This document shows, piece by piece, positions 22,281 to 34,076 of a stretch of 64,000 bases of DNA. The position numbers and the translations under genes are program-made. Below the pieces are notes generated by a model, which saw only the letters and a program-made list of their open reading frames with translations, ran no database searches and had not been told where the DNA came from. The DNA lies in contig JAJEKV010000057.1 in NCBI GenBank assembly GCA_021234155.1, positions 3,625,821 through 3,689,820 of the forward strand, in the 5' to 3' direction. The stretch comes from Isoetes taiwanensis. Lineage: Eukaryota > Streptophyta > Lycopodiopsida > Isoetales > Isoetaceae. Every line of letters starts with the position of its first letter. The stretch's first letter is position 1.

Positions 22281-23031
22281 CATATTTAAGAGACGTTTCC
22301 ACTAAGACAATGCATGCTATGCAGCATATTATCATTACACCTCCACTCATGCATGCTCATAACCAATAAATTATCTCACATTCTGTCAACCTTATATACC
22401 GTTAGCGTATCCAACCATGTTGATGATGTGGGTTAGAATTTTGTTTCAAAGTAATATATGCACGAAGACTTCATTGATTTTTTGCAATCCAACCTAGCTC
22501 CTATCAAATAAATAGATCTTCATGAGATTGAATAAGCCCATGAAAGCATAATCAGGTTAGTTGAACTGTCAATTTTGCGCATTACTAAATTATGAAGGTG
22601 CAAATACAAAGCAAAGCTTCACTATGCAAGTAATAATTTTTAAAAAGATGCTCCTTCTGGAATACCTTACTTTTGAGGAAGAAATTTAAAAAAAATGACA
22701 AAGAAAGAACATTACCAAATTGAGAAAGAGAGAGACCAAATGACCAAGTATAACTTTCTTCATATATAGAAAATCATGAAACCTTCGGTTCCCCAACAAC
22801 ATAAATGCAAAAGAATCTAAATAGCCATATATAGCAACTGGTCCTGTGATTAATATTATTTATAGATGGTTGAAATCATCTATAAGCTTTGCATATAAGA
22901 AAAACTTAATGATCAGACTTACGTGGTCCTTTCATTTGACAGTAAAGTTTCGGGTGATGGCATGGTGATTATTGACTCTACTATCGCTCATAAATAACAT
23001 TGGAATAAAAGAGGAGACAAATGCATCATAC
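22281..23031. other. Unidentified AT-rich sequence
   Basis: No LTR, coding domain or clear repeat is seen after the Ty3 fragment ends. AT-rich with short A and AG runs. Confidence 0.4.
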
Positions 23032-23119
23032 CTCTCTGAGATCTTGCCATAAATCAGTGACCAAATAACATTTAGCATCCATATCTGTTGTTTGCAGAAC
23101 CTCCTTAGACTTTTGAGCA
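23032..23119 (-). other. Possible isolated 88-bp exon
   Basis: On the minus strand an acceptor-like GTGTTAG precedes an open stretch translating as AQKSKEVLQTTDMDAKCYLV... to LWQDLRE, and a GTATGA donor follows. The composition looks coding and both splice sites fit, but no neighbouring exon was found and I do not recognise the protein. It could be a relic of a host gene. Confidence 0.25.
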
Positions 23120-26024
23120 CTAACACAAACGTAGCAAGCAAACATTAAAGATGAGAAATTAGAGCTCGGAGCTTACAATACACATTTCCGATAGCAACGC
23201 CAAAAAGAATTTAGCTCACATGTATATATTATGAGATGGAAAAAGCTGAAGCCATTGCAAACGCGCATAAGTATAGTTAATTGAAGAAAAGCTTAATTGC
23301 AATATGTGCCCATCCAACTGATACTAATAAAAGTCATAGTAAAAAGATAACAGCATTCCATACCTAATGTAATGGCCAATGTATTTGCGAATATTTATGC
23401 CAAATTTTGAAATTCCTAAGCATAACCTAACTTAAACCCTTCTCCTGAATTTAGATACCTGAAGCAGTCAATTCACAACTAGTGTCAGAAATGGAATTGG
23501 CAGTTTCTTGGCTATGTAGAAGAAATTAAAATTGGACTAAACATTTAACTTAGTTGCTTATCTCAGAATAAGCAGAACCTGAACCAATGATGGCCATTCT
23601 TCTAGAGTAACTTTTCCAGAATTTGGTGCGACATAATGTTCCAAGCTCATACACAAAAGATGGTAAGAACAAAAACAATGTGTGACTTTTTTAGTCATGC
23701 CAAGGGCATGTATGAAAAATGGCATAGCATTTCAAAAAAGCTAAACAGCACATATACAAATGACGGGTAATGATAGGGCCAGAAAATCGAAAACTGAAAA
23801 GAACAATTGCCAGAACACAACGCCAAACGACAAGGTGCCAAAGAGGATTCGGTGGCCCCTAGCAAAGAGGGTCATAAGATCTGTGCAAGGATTTGGAACA
23901 AGAATATGAGAGCGAGCGTGTAAAGATCGGGTTCAGGTTAGAAGCGGAGAACAAGAAGAGAACCCCTGGTATCACTCATAAGAACAACCATTAAAAATCA
24001 ATAGGTGTAAAAGAATGCTACAAAGGGACTTACCATAGTAAATGTGGGAACAACAACCGTCTACCTGACCCCAAGCAAAAAACCCCCAACACATAGAATA
24101 CTTGGAACACAAGCCATATAGCAATATCTAAAATAACTGAGATGGCAGGCACAAGTCAAGTCACACTATCTTAAACAACTGGGATGACATACCGAGGTGG
24201 AGCACGTATGGGAGAGGGGTCCACCTGAATGGAGGTGGCAAGGACCGAGAGCGCCCAACAATGGAGAATGCGACAACGAATAATCGTGTTCTAGGTAGAG
24301 GTTGGTGCAGAAACAACCTCTAGTAAACTAGGGTAGAACGTGGCCGGGTTACTTGGGTGGGTACTAAATCAAGCGGAAGGTCAAGAATAAAATTGAGAAC
24401 ATGAATGGTTCATTGTGCAAATAAAAACTAAAAATGAAAAATGTTCAAATGCAGAATAAAAATGCAAAATTTCGGGTCCATGATATCATATTATCAACAT
24501 AACAATGGGATGGAGTTCAAAGAAAATAACCACCGGGAAAACAAGAACTGAGCCACATAACACCCTAGATAGCAAATGATGATAAGTGCAAATCTCAATA
24601 GACCTCATGACAATGGAGCAAATGCAAAAACAAGTAAATGTCTGTCATACACACAACGAGTCCCAACAACATCATGAACAAGGCATAGGTCAAAAAACTA
24701 CAACATGTACTAGACCAAGGAGGATCTTAATAGCTAGCCGAAGACAGTGCGGGTCTGAGTAAAAAGGAAGCGCAAATATAGAAAGAGATAAGATGCCAGG
24801 TTCGAATGAAGAAGTCGAAACATGTGGGGTCGAAGGGAAATGAGAGGTTATGGCCAAGAGTCAAGAGGAGATGAAGGTGAGGAGGGCCCAAATCGGGGTG
24901 GAATCTAAAGAGATAAGCAAGATAAGAAAGCAAAACCAAATAACACATACAGGTCGTAAAAGCCACCCATGGTATACTAGTCAAAAATCTTTGCAAATAA
25001 ATGCCTCAGAACAATAACTCCTTTAAAAAAGACCTAAATATCTGTAGAGGCAATATACCTCAACTAGATGAGCAAACACAAATGCATAAAAAATCACGTA
25101 TACGAATGAACCGAGTTCAACAACACCATGAACAAGGCATAGATCAAAGAGGATGAATGCAACAATATCCAAGAAGACCGATCGCAAATATAGAGTGCAA
25201 GTGCGTATAAGGAAAATCATGGCAAGATTAAATTGGCAAATGTAGAATCTTATTGCAAATGATGGCTAGAAAAGCGAGACTAAATATGACTCAACAAAGT
25301 TATCACCTCATGGAAAATAATGTCGAAAAACGCTATTCCACAATGGATCACGCGCCCTTTATGAAGAATGCATAATATGAAAAAACCATTAAACATGAAA
25401 AACCTTCAAAAACACATAAAACTGATAGATAGCTAGGGTCAAAAGAAAAAAAAGTTAGCTAAGGTAAGGGGAGGCGGTTAAGATGGCTACTATTCTTACA
25501 TGTTCTGTGCTTATGAGCATAACCGTTCAAAGGTTGTGAAAATGAGGCACTAAAAATCGTCTGCGTCGATAAAATGCAGAATTCAACCATTGATGGCATA
25601 AATAAATGCATGGATCGAAGCATCAAATGCATTATGGATAGAAAAGGGTGAAAAGAAAATGCATTTCAAATTCTAACGTGGTATGCTATGACTACAACTA
25701 GGAAATTATATCAAGAGTTCTATAAAACCATGGTGCGTTAAAAGGTGAGCACCTCTTAAATCGGGGATGCCACCTCTGCTCCACGGGATCTATACCGGCA
25801 GGATTACCTTGCGGCCACGTGGCCCTGCCATGTGGGCAGGAGCTTGCAACCAGAGAAGGGCGGCGGCCTGTTACAGGAGGCAGGCCGGAAAAAAAAAAAA
25901 AGAAGGAACGGTGGAGAGGCCGGAAGAAGAGGGAACGGAGGAGCTTCCTGTGGCAATCCAAACGGATGGCCCAGACGGCGGTCCAAGAATAGGGGATCGG
26001 AGCTAGAACTTATCATGCCATGAG
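23120..26024. other. Long AT-rich stretch without recognised genes
   Basis: About 2.9 kb. A phrase around ACACCATGAACAAGGCATAGATC recurs near 24666 and 25119, so part of it is internally duplicated. Positions 25780-25990 are markedly more GC-rich and contain an A13-type run near 25890. No transposase, RT or host domain was recognised on either strand; weak frames on both strands look like chance. Confidence 0.4.
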
Positions 26025-26324
26025 CTACAATATCATGGTTGGGTCGTGATTTCTTCCGGTGGTGTATTTCAATTGCACTTCTGTCCCTGGTTTCAATGTG
26101 TAGTTCTCTGCAAAGTCAACAACAGACAACGCACTATTATCCGGAAGTTTCTCAACACATCTTTTAAACTGTTTGCTCTGCCAGTGTGCTGTAAAGTTAT
26201 GATCTGTAAACTTAGCAAGCTGATTTTTCATGTTCATTAACAAAACATATGCTTTGTCATTCTGATCAACTAATCTAAGCCTTCTGGATGTACCTTTTTT
26301 GGATGGCTCATTGACATTTTCGTA
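26025..26324 (-). pseudogene. Unknown 'DFAENY' family gene, piece 3 (exon half beyond the LINE)
   Basis: Continues piece 2 across the LINE: removing the LINE joins ...NVDWQVY to ENVNEPSKKGT in frame. The sequence has a LLMNMKNQLAKFTDHNF helix, then HWQSKQFKRCVEKLPDN, and the block LSVVDFAENYTLKPGTEVQL. I know this arrangement (WQ...Q, then D-F-A/S-E-N-Y, then D/E-V-Q) from long uncharacterised proteins reported from many eukaryotes, some probably transposon-encoded; no function is established to my knowledge. The frame ends at 26025 without the later parts of the family (possibly an intron or truncation). See pieces 2 (30335-30760) and 1 (41263-41880). Confidence 0.55.
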
Positions 26325-29300
26325 GGGGAATGCCCCCAAAGAAAAAAGGAACGGATCTGGCTGAATATGAAGGCGATTCAGCTCATATCTTGGCAGTGGT
26401 ACAGGATCTGAAACAGGAGATTTTAGGGCTTAGGTCAGAGGTGGAAGGGATTCGGCAGGTTTTAGATGAGCTGGTAGCTCAAAACACTAGCACCAAAGCT
26501 CATACTGCAGAACGTCAGACCCTAGATGAGCTGGTGGCTCAAAACACCAGTCTTAAAGTGCAAAATGCGTGAATTATCTTCCAAACCCAAAGAATCGACT
26601 TTCAAGCACGATTCAAGCTTTAGAAAACAAATTAGCATCTCCGGTAGCTGAAACTACCAAAGAACAAATGAAAATTCACCATGCCGAGGTCTCATCGTGA
26701 GCAAAGAGATCGAAAATTCGGGCTAAGAATCAAAAATATCCGGGTCTTCAAGAGATTGAAGGAGAGGATATTACAGATACAAGAAGACGTTTCTTTTACA
26801 AACTATGCACCTTCATGATCCGAACTATGCCTCAGCAAGAAGATTGGGAAAACCAGGCTTCAATAGTCGTCCCATTCTAGTAAAATTCCATAGTAAAGAA
26901 GCAAGAGATCGTGGTGCTTCACAAATGTAGTGCACCGAAAGGCGAAAAGGTATGGTTAGATATTGATCTAACACCTATCCAAATGGAAATAAGGAAAAGG
27001 AGTGGGCTAAAGTAAAAGCAAAGAAGAGACTCGTGACGTAGCATATTTAGATCGAGGAGAGGCAAGGCGCTTATCACTAACGTAAAGCATAAATAGGATG
27101 TAAGGGTCTTGAGAGTAAGTCTATGGAATGCACATGGATTAACGCAGCAAAGGCAAATGCCACTCTCGTAATTTGGGAACAAAGCAGGACTGTTATTGTT
27201 TACGTAAACATGGACTCATCAATGCCGCCTTCCACCGATATAATGGGTTTTAAACTTCTAGGACAAGTATGGAATGAAAAAGTATTAGGAGCAGGGGCGT
27301 GGATTTGGAGGAGTTGCGGTTTATCGAGAATAGACTCAAGGCATGAGACTCAAATTAAAACATGACAAAGAATAACCAATACATTTGGTTAAAAATAACA
27401 GAGAACATGAAGCAAGTGTTCCTAGCAAAGATGCTATTTTGCCCCGTGAGAACTCAAGATATATATAATAGACATAATCTGGATAAAGATAACCCATTTG
27501 GTACGTTATGCTCTCGATATATTGGAGTATTCTTCACAAGGTGAAATCCTTATTGCAGGAGATTTTAATGGACGACGCAGCCAACAAGCTAAAGCATTTG
27601 ATAATTTGGCAAACATCCGTTTAGATGAAATAGAGGACATGGCATATAGCGTAACTTCGATGACACAATCTCTAATGAGATGGGTGAGAAGTTATCGGAA
27701 CTTGGCACCATGTGCCGATGAAAATCCTTAATGGAGTGATGCCATTCAAACAATCAGAAAGCTCACTTACTATAATCATGCAGGGAGCCAAAGACAATAG
27801 ATTATGTTCTTGCCGTAAATAAGGATCCGTTATAGACTTGTATGTAGGAGATAAACTTCCGAATCTGATCATACACCATTACATATGGTGCTTAAGCCGC
27901 AAGTAAATTCAGAAATGAGGATGCTAAGTTTTCATCCAAAACTCAAAGTGAGTTACAAGCAACACCTCGCATACAAGCAAGTCATAGAGGAGCAAATTGC
28001 AACAACATCATGGACGTGACAATTCAAGGAAGATGCACAAAAATTTCAGCACCTTTTGTTCTGAAAGCAGCCAAACATGTCTTTGGTTTATCCAAAGACG
28101 ATACAAGGTAAACCTTGTAATTCATGGTGGGATTCAATGCCGGGGAGGCAAGGAGCAAGCTGCCACAAAAACGCATTTGCAAACCAAAATGGTATAAACA
28201 GATGATTAGACGTAAAAAAAACGAATATTATGAACAAAAGCAAGCGAGTTAGCTGAGCAATTTAGAAAGCATCCAAAAGCTTCGGACTCACTGAACAAAG
28301 ATCGAGCAAACTATCTTGGACACGAAGCCCTCGCTAATCTAGTTAAGGATATTTATGAAAAAGAAGGTACGAGAGGGTATGCCAAAAATGGCTCTCAGTG
28401 CAAATATGTTCTCTGAAGCAGAGGTGGCAGATTGTCTATCACGAACAAATAACAATAAGGCACATGATGCAGATGGTTTATGCGTGGAGCTTCTTAAATG
28501 GGGTGGTGATGGAACGTTGACTATTCTAACCGACTGGCCAATAAGGGACTCGTACAAGGGCCATATATAACCGAGAGTAAACCGTGTCCATCCAATCCAT
28601 AAGGGGGGAGACAAAAAAGAGGTAAGCAATTATAGAACCATTCTAATTGGTAGTGTGTTTGCCAAAATCCTAGGTAGCTTATTGGAAAGAAAACTGAGCG
28701 CTTGGGCAGAGCAAGCCGAGGTACGATCTGAATGTCAAGCAGGTTTTAGGAGTGATCGTAATACTTTAGACCATGTGCTCACTCTCAGAACTCTGATAGA
28801 AAAGGCCAAGTCACCAAATACTTCCTTGTATGTCGCTTTCATAGATTTCACAAAAGCTTTTGATACAAAGGCTACCGCAAAAGAGCTTTATGACCGCATG
28901 GTGCAAATTGATGTTCCCCAGCATATTAGAGAGGCTGTCTCACAGTTATATGCAGAAGTTTTGATCAAGATTTCTTGGGATCTTGACGCAGACACAAAGA
29001 GCACCATTGGGGTACGCCAAGGCTGCCCATTATCTCCAACACTTTTTGGAATTTTCATAGATGAATTGGATGACTGGTTGAGGGCTAGATCTCTTGCAGG
29101 CACAAAATTAGGTACGTATGTTATCCAATTACTTCTTTATGCGGATGATGTGGTATTGTTGGCAAGCAATCGAAAGATTCTTCAAGAACATTTAAACAGT
29201 TTAGAGACCTTTTGTGATGCGAAAAGTATGAGTGTCAATCTAGCTAAATCTAAAGTCATGATATTTGGAACTAGGGAACGAATCAAATTTACATACAAAG

Positions 29301-30334
29301 GGCGTTTCTAGAGAATGTGGACAGCTACAAATACTTGGGGATAGATATAGCATCCAATTACAAAATTGAAAAATTGTGTGAAAAGAAGAGTATCGGGAGG
29401 AAAGGCCGCCTTATATAGCATGTTGGGCAAAATGTTGCAAGGCATCTCTCACGATTGGGGCTGAAAAAGATCTTGTTTAAGACTCTAGTGCAAACGGTTT
29501 TACTATATGGTGTACCAATCTGGGGGGCCGAGATTTCTACCCGATTATGGAAGCAATTGGAAGCAGTTCAGAAAATGTTTTTGAAGGAGGAACTAGGCAT
29601 TCGCTCCCAAATCCCGTATGCTATTATGTTGGCAGAAGTGGGCATGTTTCCTCTCGAACTTGAAGGTTTGTATCAAGCAATTAATTTCTATAATCGAGTC
29701 CAGGAACAAAATTCAGATCGTTTGTCTCACCGTGCCTTGGTGGATTCAGATCAAAGATGGAAAAAGAACATGATGCAATGGGCTGATAGATGGGGTTTGA
29801 ATAGTTCAAATTGGCCAACCGATAAGCGAGGAAGCCGTGGTTTTTTGGAAAAGCTAGCGATAGAACATCTATGGGCTGAACACGAAAAGGATGACTCAAT
29901 ACCGGGCTAAGCGTCAACCATTTGGAGAGTTATGAGTGCCAAAGTTATTTAAAAGCACATATACCAAAAGGCTATAGACAGATGATATCGAGATACAGAA
30001 CAAGTTCACATAAGTTGGAAGTGGAGACAGGAAGATGGACAAAGACTCCATTGGAAGACAGGAAATGTAAGGTATGCAATTCAGGGAACATCGAAGATGA
30101 ACATCATGTATTCTTGCAATGTTCTAATATGTACATATCGAGGGATAAATATGGCATCCGGTGGCGACTTTCATTCTTTATTATCTATGCCGCCAATGCT
30201 TTTAGGATCTTACTTAAGGGCGGTGGATGCACACCGTTCCTTATTACTTAAGTTGTAAACACTTTGTTCATGTGCTCCATGGTCTCTTGAGGCCCAAGTG
30301 AGCAATAGACATAATAATAATAATAATAATAATA
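26325..30334 (+). mobile_element. 4-kb LINE with AP endonuclease, RT and (ATA)n tail, inserted in an exon
   Basis: ORF1 remnant: from ATG 26330, MPPKKKGTDLAEYEG then a coiled-coil-like stretch with TLDELVAQNTS repeated. Endonuclease remnants: LRVSLWNAHGL near 27110 and LIAGDFNGR near 27550 (catalytic Asp/Asn of the AP-endonuclease fold). RT 28600-29310. Post-RT region 29320-29910 and a Cys/His end (CKVC...EDEHHVFLQC near 30070-30120, a C-x2-C...H-x4-C finger). The 3' end is an ATA/TAA microsatellite tail, 30311-30334. The boundaries are placed where the flanking minus-strand gene rejoins in frame, which implies little or no target duplication. All ORFs carry stops or indels except the RT core. 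Confidence 0.85.
28600..29311 (+). pseudogene. RT domain of the 4-kb LINE, long open core
   Basis: Open from 28655 for 218 codons, with upstream residues VHPIHKGGDKKEVSNYRTI in another frame. Motifs in order: FRSDRNTLDHV, VAFIDFTKAFDT (catalytic Asp in F-x-D-F-x-K-A-F-D), GVRQGCPLSPTLF, and LLLYADDVVLLAS (Y-A-D-D box), then SMSVNLAKSKVMIFG. All catalytic Asp residues are kept, so this is the least decayed part. The frame ends at 29311, and the YLGI block continues in another frame. Confidence 0.9.
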
Positions 30335-30760
30335 TACTTGCCAGTCGACATTCTGAATTCCATCTTCCTCGTTTGGACAAATGTCTAATTTCTTCACTCC
30401 ACATTCACCACATTCACCTTTGATGCGTTTTAATTTATGCCATTCATCCGTCACATATTTCTCGCAAACTGTTGACCTCCACAAGATACTAACATTATCA
30501 AAAGTTTTCTTGTTTGCTTGACATACTCCATTGTTTTGCTGGGATGCACAGACACTGCAGCAGCAAGTGCAATTAACATGTAGGGATCTCCTCATATCAT
30601 TGAAGGCCTTTCTGTACAGATCTGCTTGCCCATGTTTGACACAACAACATGTGTTTCTCTCCTTCAATTTCCTTATGCAATCAGGTTTCATATACTCGAA
30701 CTATCGAAGGCAAATTTTGGTATCAGGATTCTGATATACAAACTGTTGATAAAGCTCAGA
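30335..30760 (-). pseudogene. Unknown 'DFAENY' family gene, piece 2 (Cys-rich exon)
   Basis: A minus-strand exon with an acceptor (TTGTTATTGCAG) ending at 30761. It reads SELYQQFVYQNPDTKICLR, one stop (TAG at 30701-30703), then FEYMKPDCIRKLKERN, TCCCVKHGQADL, NCTCCCSVC and GECGECGVKKLDICPNEEDG, ending NVDWQVY at the LINE. It is strongly Cys-rich with spaced CC and C-x2-C pairs that suggest metal binding. The upstream exon (41263-41880) ends QAIQYLDISQ in phase 0 and fits this acceptor exactly. The single stop makes a pseudogene likely. Confidence 0.55.
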
Positions 30761-30885
30761 CTGCAATAACAAAAGCATTAAAGACCATGTTAGCAAAATG
30801 ATGTCGGCAACCAGATGCCAAAAGAGTATTGAACTATACAATTGTGCATTTAATGTATGTTCTATGTACATAAAATGTCCAGCCA

Positions 30886-31027
30886 ACAGTTCCACTGATC
30901 TGTTACTGTACATCTAATGTACATCTAATGTACATCCAACAGTTCCACTGATCTGTTACTGTACATTTAATGTACAACAAATGTACAGCTAATGTACAGC
31001 TAATGTACATCTAATGTACATCTAATT
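30886..31027. repeat. TAATGTACATC-type short repeats inside a ~48-bp tandem duplication
   Basis: The phrase CCAACAGTTCCACTGATCTG followed by TTACTGTACAT..TAATGTACA occurs twice in tandem (about 30888 and 30936), each trailing short CTAATGTACAT units, five to six more of which run on to 31025. Related words occur singly near 40916 and 42110. Confidence 0.7.
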
Positions 31028-31029
31028 AA

Positions 31030-33652
31030 TGTTCACACGGGGGGAGACTCCGGGCAACGAGAGCTGTTGGATAGGCATATTCACCCCTTATTCCTTAATC
31101 TACACCGTATACAAAGTTCCTCGTTTGTGGGGTATGGAAGTATGGAATTTGCTATACTGTATAACAAAATTTGCAAAATACTATAAGATTTGAGGTAATA
31201 TACTATATGGTGTTGATTTTGTACGTGCAAAACATAATTATAGGGGCTCTCGCTGCCCTACGTCACCCCCCGTGTGAATATGCACCCAAACCAAAGGGGG
31301 TTTGAAGGGGGATTTAATTTAAAGGTACTGTAATGGTTTAATTTAATTTAATGTAATGGTTTTTGTTATAGGTTAAAAAAAAATTTTGCCCCTTCGGGGC
31401 TAAGAACAAACAACAAACAACGTGACTTCACACTTGGATGAGTTAATTTTCTGCAAAAGTACAACTGGACAACAAGACAGGTATGGCTACATTATGGAGT
31501 AAGAGCGGCTGCATTCTGGCTGTAAAGTAAGAGCATTTCAGCTTCAAGCATGAAATTTCTTTACATTGCAACAACACCTTTGATAAAGCAAGAAAATAAT
31601 TATATATGGCACCGTACCATAGATTCACAACAAAGCATCATGGCAGATGGAATGGTATCACATGTTGGATTAAATAAAATCGTGCTTGTTCTTGAACACT
31701 ACATTCAAACACAAATCTGTATCCATCCTTCTTAGCCTTATAAGGTTATATCCAATGCCCTGGCCTTAATCATGCTAGATATTCATGCCTCAAACTGCCT
31801 TGCCATGTAAGAATCTGGCCTATTTAATGCTTCGCATCATAGCCTATCCAAGCAGCTCCCTGCTCCCATCTATCTCTGATGCCAAATTTGCTGGCTCCAC
31901 TGCCTGAGCGATAAGGTAACATAGCATGATGATTTACATTCGTTCTGCTTTTCTGTTTCCCGTGAGAATACGTGATATCTGCAATCCTCTGCTAAATGCT
32001 TGGTTAAAGAGCAGCCATGTTTGAAATTCTGACACAAAAGGAAACCAAGCGAGCGCAGCAGTGTGAAACGAGATAAAGCGCAATAAGAAATTCATATGCT
32101 TGGGCGAGGGACATGATCGACCCCATAATCCAAGTGCATGGAGATGCGGGCTCATCTCTAAAACTTCGGGTGTCGGTTTGAACTTGTTTGCCTCTGCCTC
32201 TTTAATGACCACTGTAAGTAAAACTTCAAGAATTACATAGATAGTCGTAAAACCCACGCATGAGGGGCAAGAACGATTTCCACAAAATGTTTAATGGGAA
32301 AATGTATTCAAAAAAGAGAATTACTTGTAATGATTTGCATCGATTAAGCTTTCCTCCCGGACAAGTAGATCTCATTTTCTATCTCTTTGCCGACGTTTCA
32401 TACTCTCCTTCTACGTGACTTGTTCTTGCATATGGATTACGCTTACAAGGGCATCCCTTGCTTTGCCTCTGTTAAAGCTTTCTTCTTTTTGTGTCTCAGC
32501 TTCCTTCTCTACAACCTTTTGCTTGCTCCAATTTGCTATAAGGGCCTTCATTCCGCAGAACATTTAGGAAAAGCAACCAAATATGCCAAAGATCTCGGGT
32601 TTGATGTGATTGCTTCACCTTTCTGAGGTCTACATATGGACATAAAGAATATCTGGAAATATATCCAGAGGGACATAATACCCATAGCTTTTCTTGCAAA
32701 GATGCATATCCTTGCTCAAACGGTCATGAAATGTGGATGCCACTGCTCCAGAAGCATGTGCCTTCCCCTAGAAGAGCTGACAGAGACCCAATGGCTATCA
32801 CTGTTGAAAGTAATATCTTGAATCACCTGCAAGATAAGGGTAAGCAATGAAAAACCATATTCACATGAACTCTCCAAGACCAAGTGTTTGATCCTACCGC
32901 ATTTGTAAGGCCGTGATAAAGTTCCTGATCATAATCTAGTGAACCGTTGCTAATTCCTGTTGATGGTATGCCGAAATGGAGGACTTAATCAGAACCTGCA
33001 ATCTGCACAAAAACATCTGCACAAACCCTGATAAGCCCACAAATTTGCTTCATGATTCTGCACCAAAACCTAGCCGCAAATCCAGGAAGGAGCCAAGCTG
33101 CATCAAATCCATCTGCCGCTCCTTGCCCTTGTCTTCTGGCTCCACGAACCATTCGTTGAAAAAACTTCGTTGCTGCTAACCATTCTGAAACCCTAGGGTT
33201 TGAATGCACGATGGTTGCATGTATGTAAGCCCTTCGAAAGAAATGCTTTGGCGCCGGAATGCCATGGAAAATTTGAATAGTATGGCACAAACTGCTGAAG
33301 CAAGCATCTGGCCGCATCATCCTCTGCACTAAAGCACTAACGCTTCCACTGCAAATCTGTTTCCACTCTGATCACAACAAGAACATTAATTTTTTGCAAG
33401 AATGCCTGAAATGCTATCATGCTATCCACGAGGCTTGCATGTCCAGCCTCTAAAATAAAAAGAGGGCTTTTGTTGTGAGCCCTTGGATGTTGGACCATTG
33501 GAAAAAAAAAAACTAAATGAACGACTAAGAAATGGTGCACTCTAGATGTACGCATTAGTACATCCATTCGAATACGCCATGAAATCTTAGGAAAACCTTT
33601 GTGAAAAGTGTACAAAAACACAAAGAAAACCCCCTGTTATTATGCTACATAT
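31030..33652. mobile_element. Mobile unit copy A (ends shared with copy B at 42.6-45.8 kb)
   Basis: The right end, ACCCCCTGTTATTATGCTAC (from 33629), and about 110 bp before it match the right end of copy B. At the left, 31272-31303 matches copy B 42797-42828 exactly over 32 bp and continues, imperfectly, to a GC hairpin (GCCCCTTCGGGGC at 31389-31401). The segment 31070-31240 instead matches copy B 42600-42765 in inverted orientation (18 identical bases, 31118-31135 versus 42702-42719). The interior (31406-33420) differs from copy B, contains no transposase I recognise, and has a few protein-like minus frames (for example 32985-33329) of unknown origin. Transposon class is unknown. Confidence 0.6.
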
Positions 33653-33719
33653 AGTACATCACATTAATCACACACACCCCAACATTTGGTCCACGGCTGG
33701 AAACAACAGTAAAAACAAA

Positions 33720-33975
33720 ATACGAGTTGTTTTTTTGAAGATTTGAAAAAAACCTACACGTAGTTATATGGGGGTGTGATTTTCCAAGTATATGCTGTAG
33801 TTTTTCTTAAGGATATGTAGTTTTTTTTTTAAAGAATGGGTGGTTTCTTAAGGAGGTGTAGTCTCTTATTTAAGGATGTGTTGTTTTCGCAGGCAGTATG
33901 GTTTTTTGAAGGGATGTTTTTTTTAAGGTGTTGTTTTTTAAGGTAGTGTTTTTTTGAGGTGTGGTTTTTTAAGGT
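33720..33975. repeat. Degenerate G/T-rich short repeats
   Basis: A run of imperfect units of the type TTTTTTAAGG(T/A)GTGGT and variants. A similar A/C-rich run on the plus strand at 40560-40870 (AAAAACTACGC(A/G)TTGTTTTT variants) looks like a related low-complexity pattern in the other orientation. No function suggested. Confidence 0.5.
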
Positions 33976-34076
33976 TTTCTACGAATCCGTGTATGACCAA
34001 GTTGTCCACATGCCATTACTGCCACAAAATGGCAGCATACAAGAGTTATATATGCTTGGCACACTTCACTAGCATT

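Noticed and set aside
30311-30334. Poly-Tyr peptide on the minus strand
   Set aside because: Simply the translation of the (ATA)n LINE tail.
32985-33329. 114-codon minus frame in copy A as a host gene exon
   Set aside because: Coding-like in places, but no recognised family, no clear splice sites and no partner exon.
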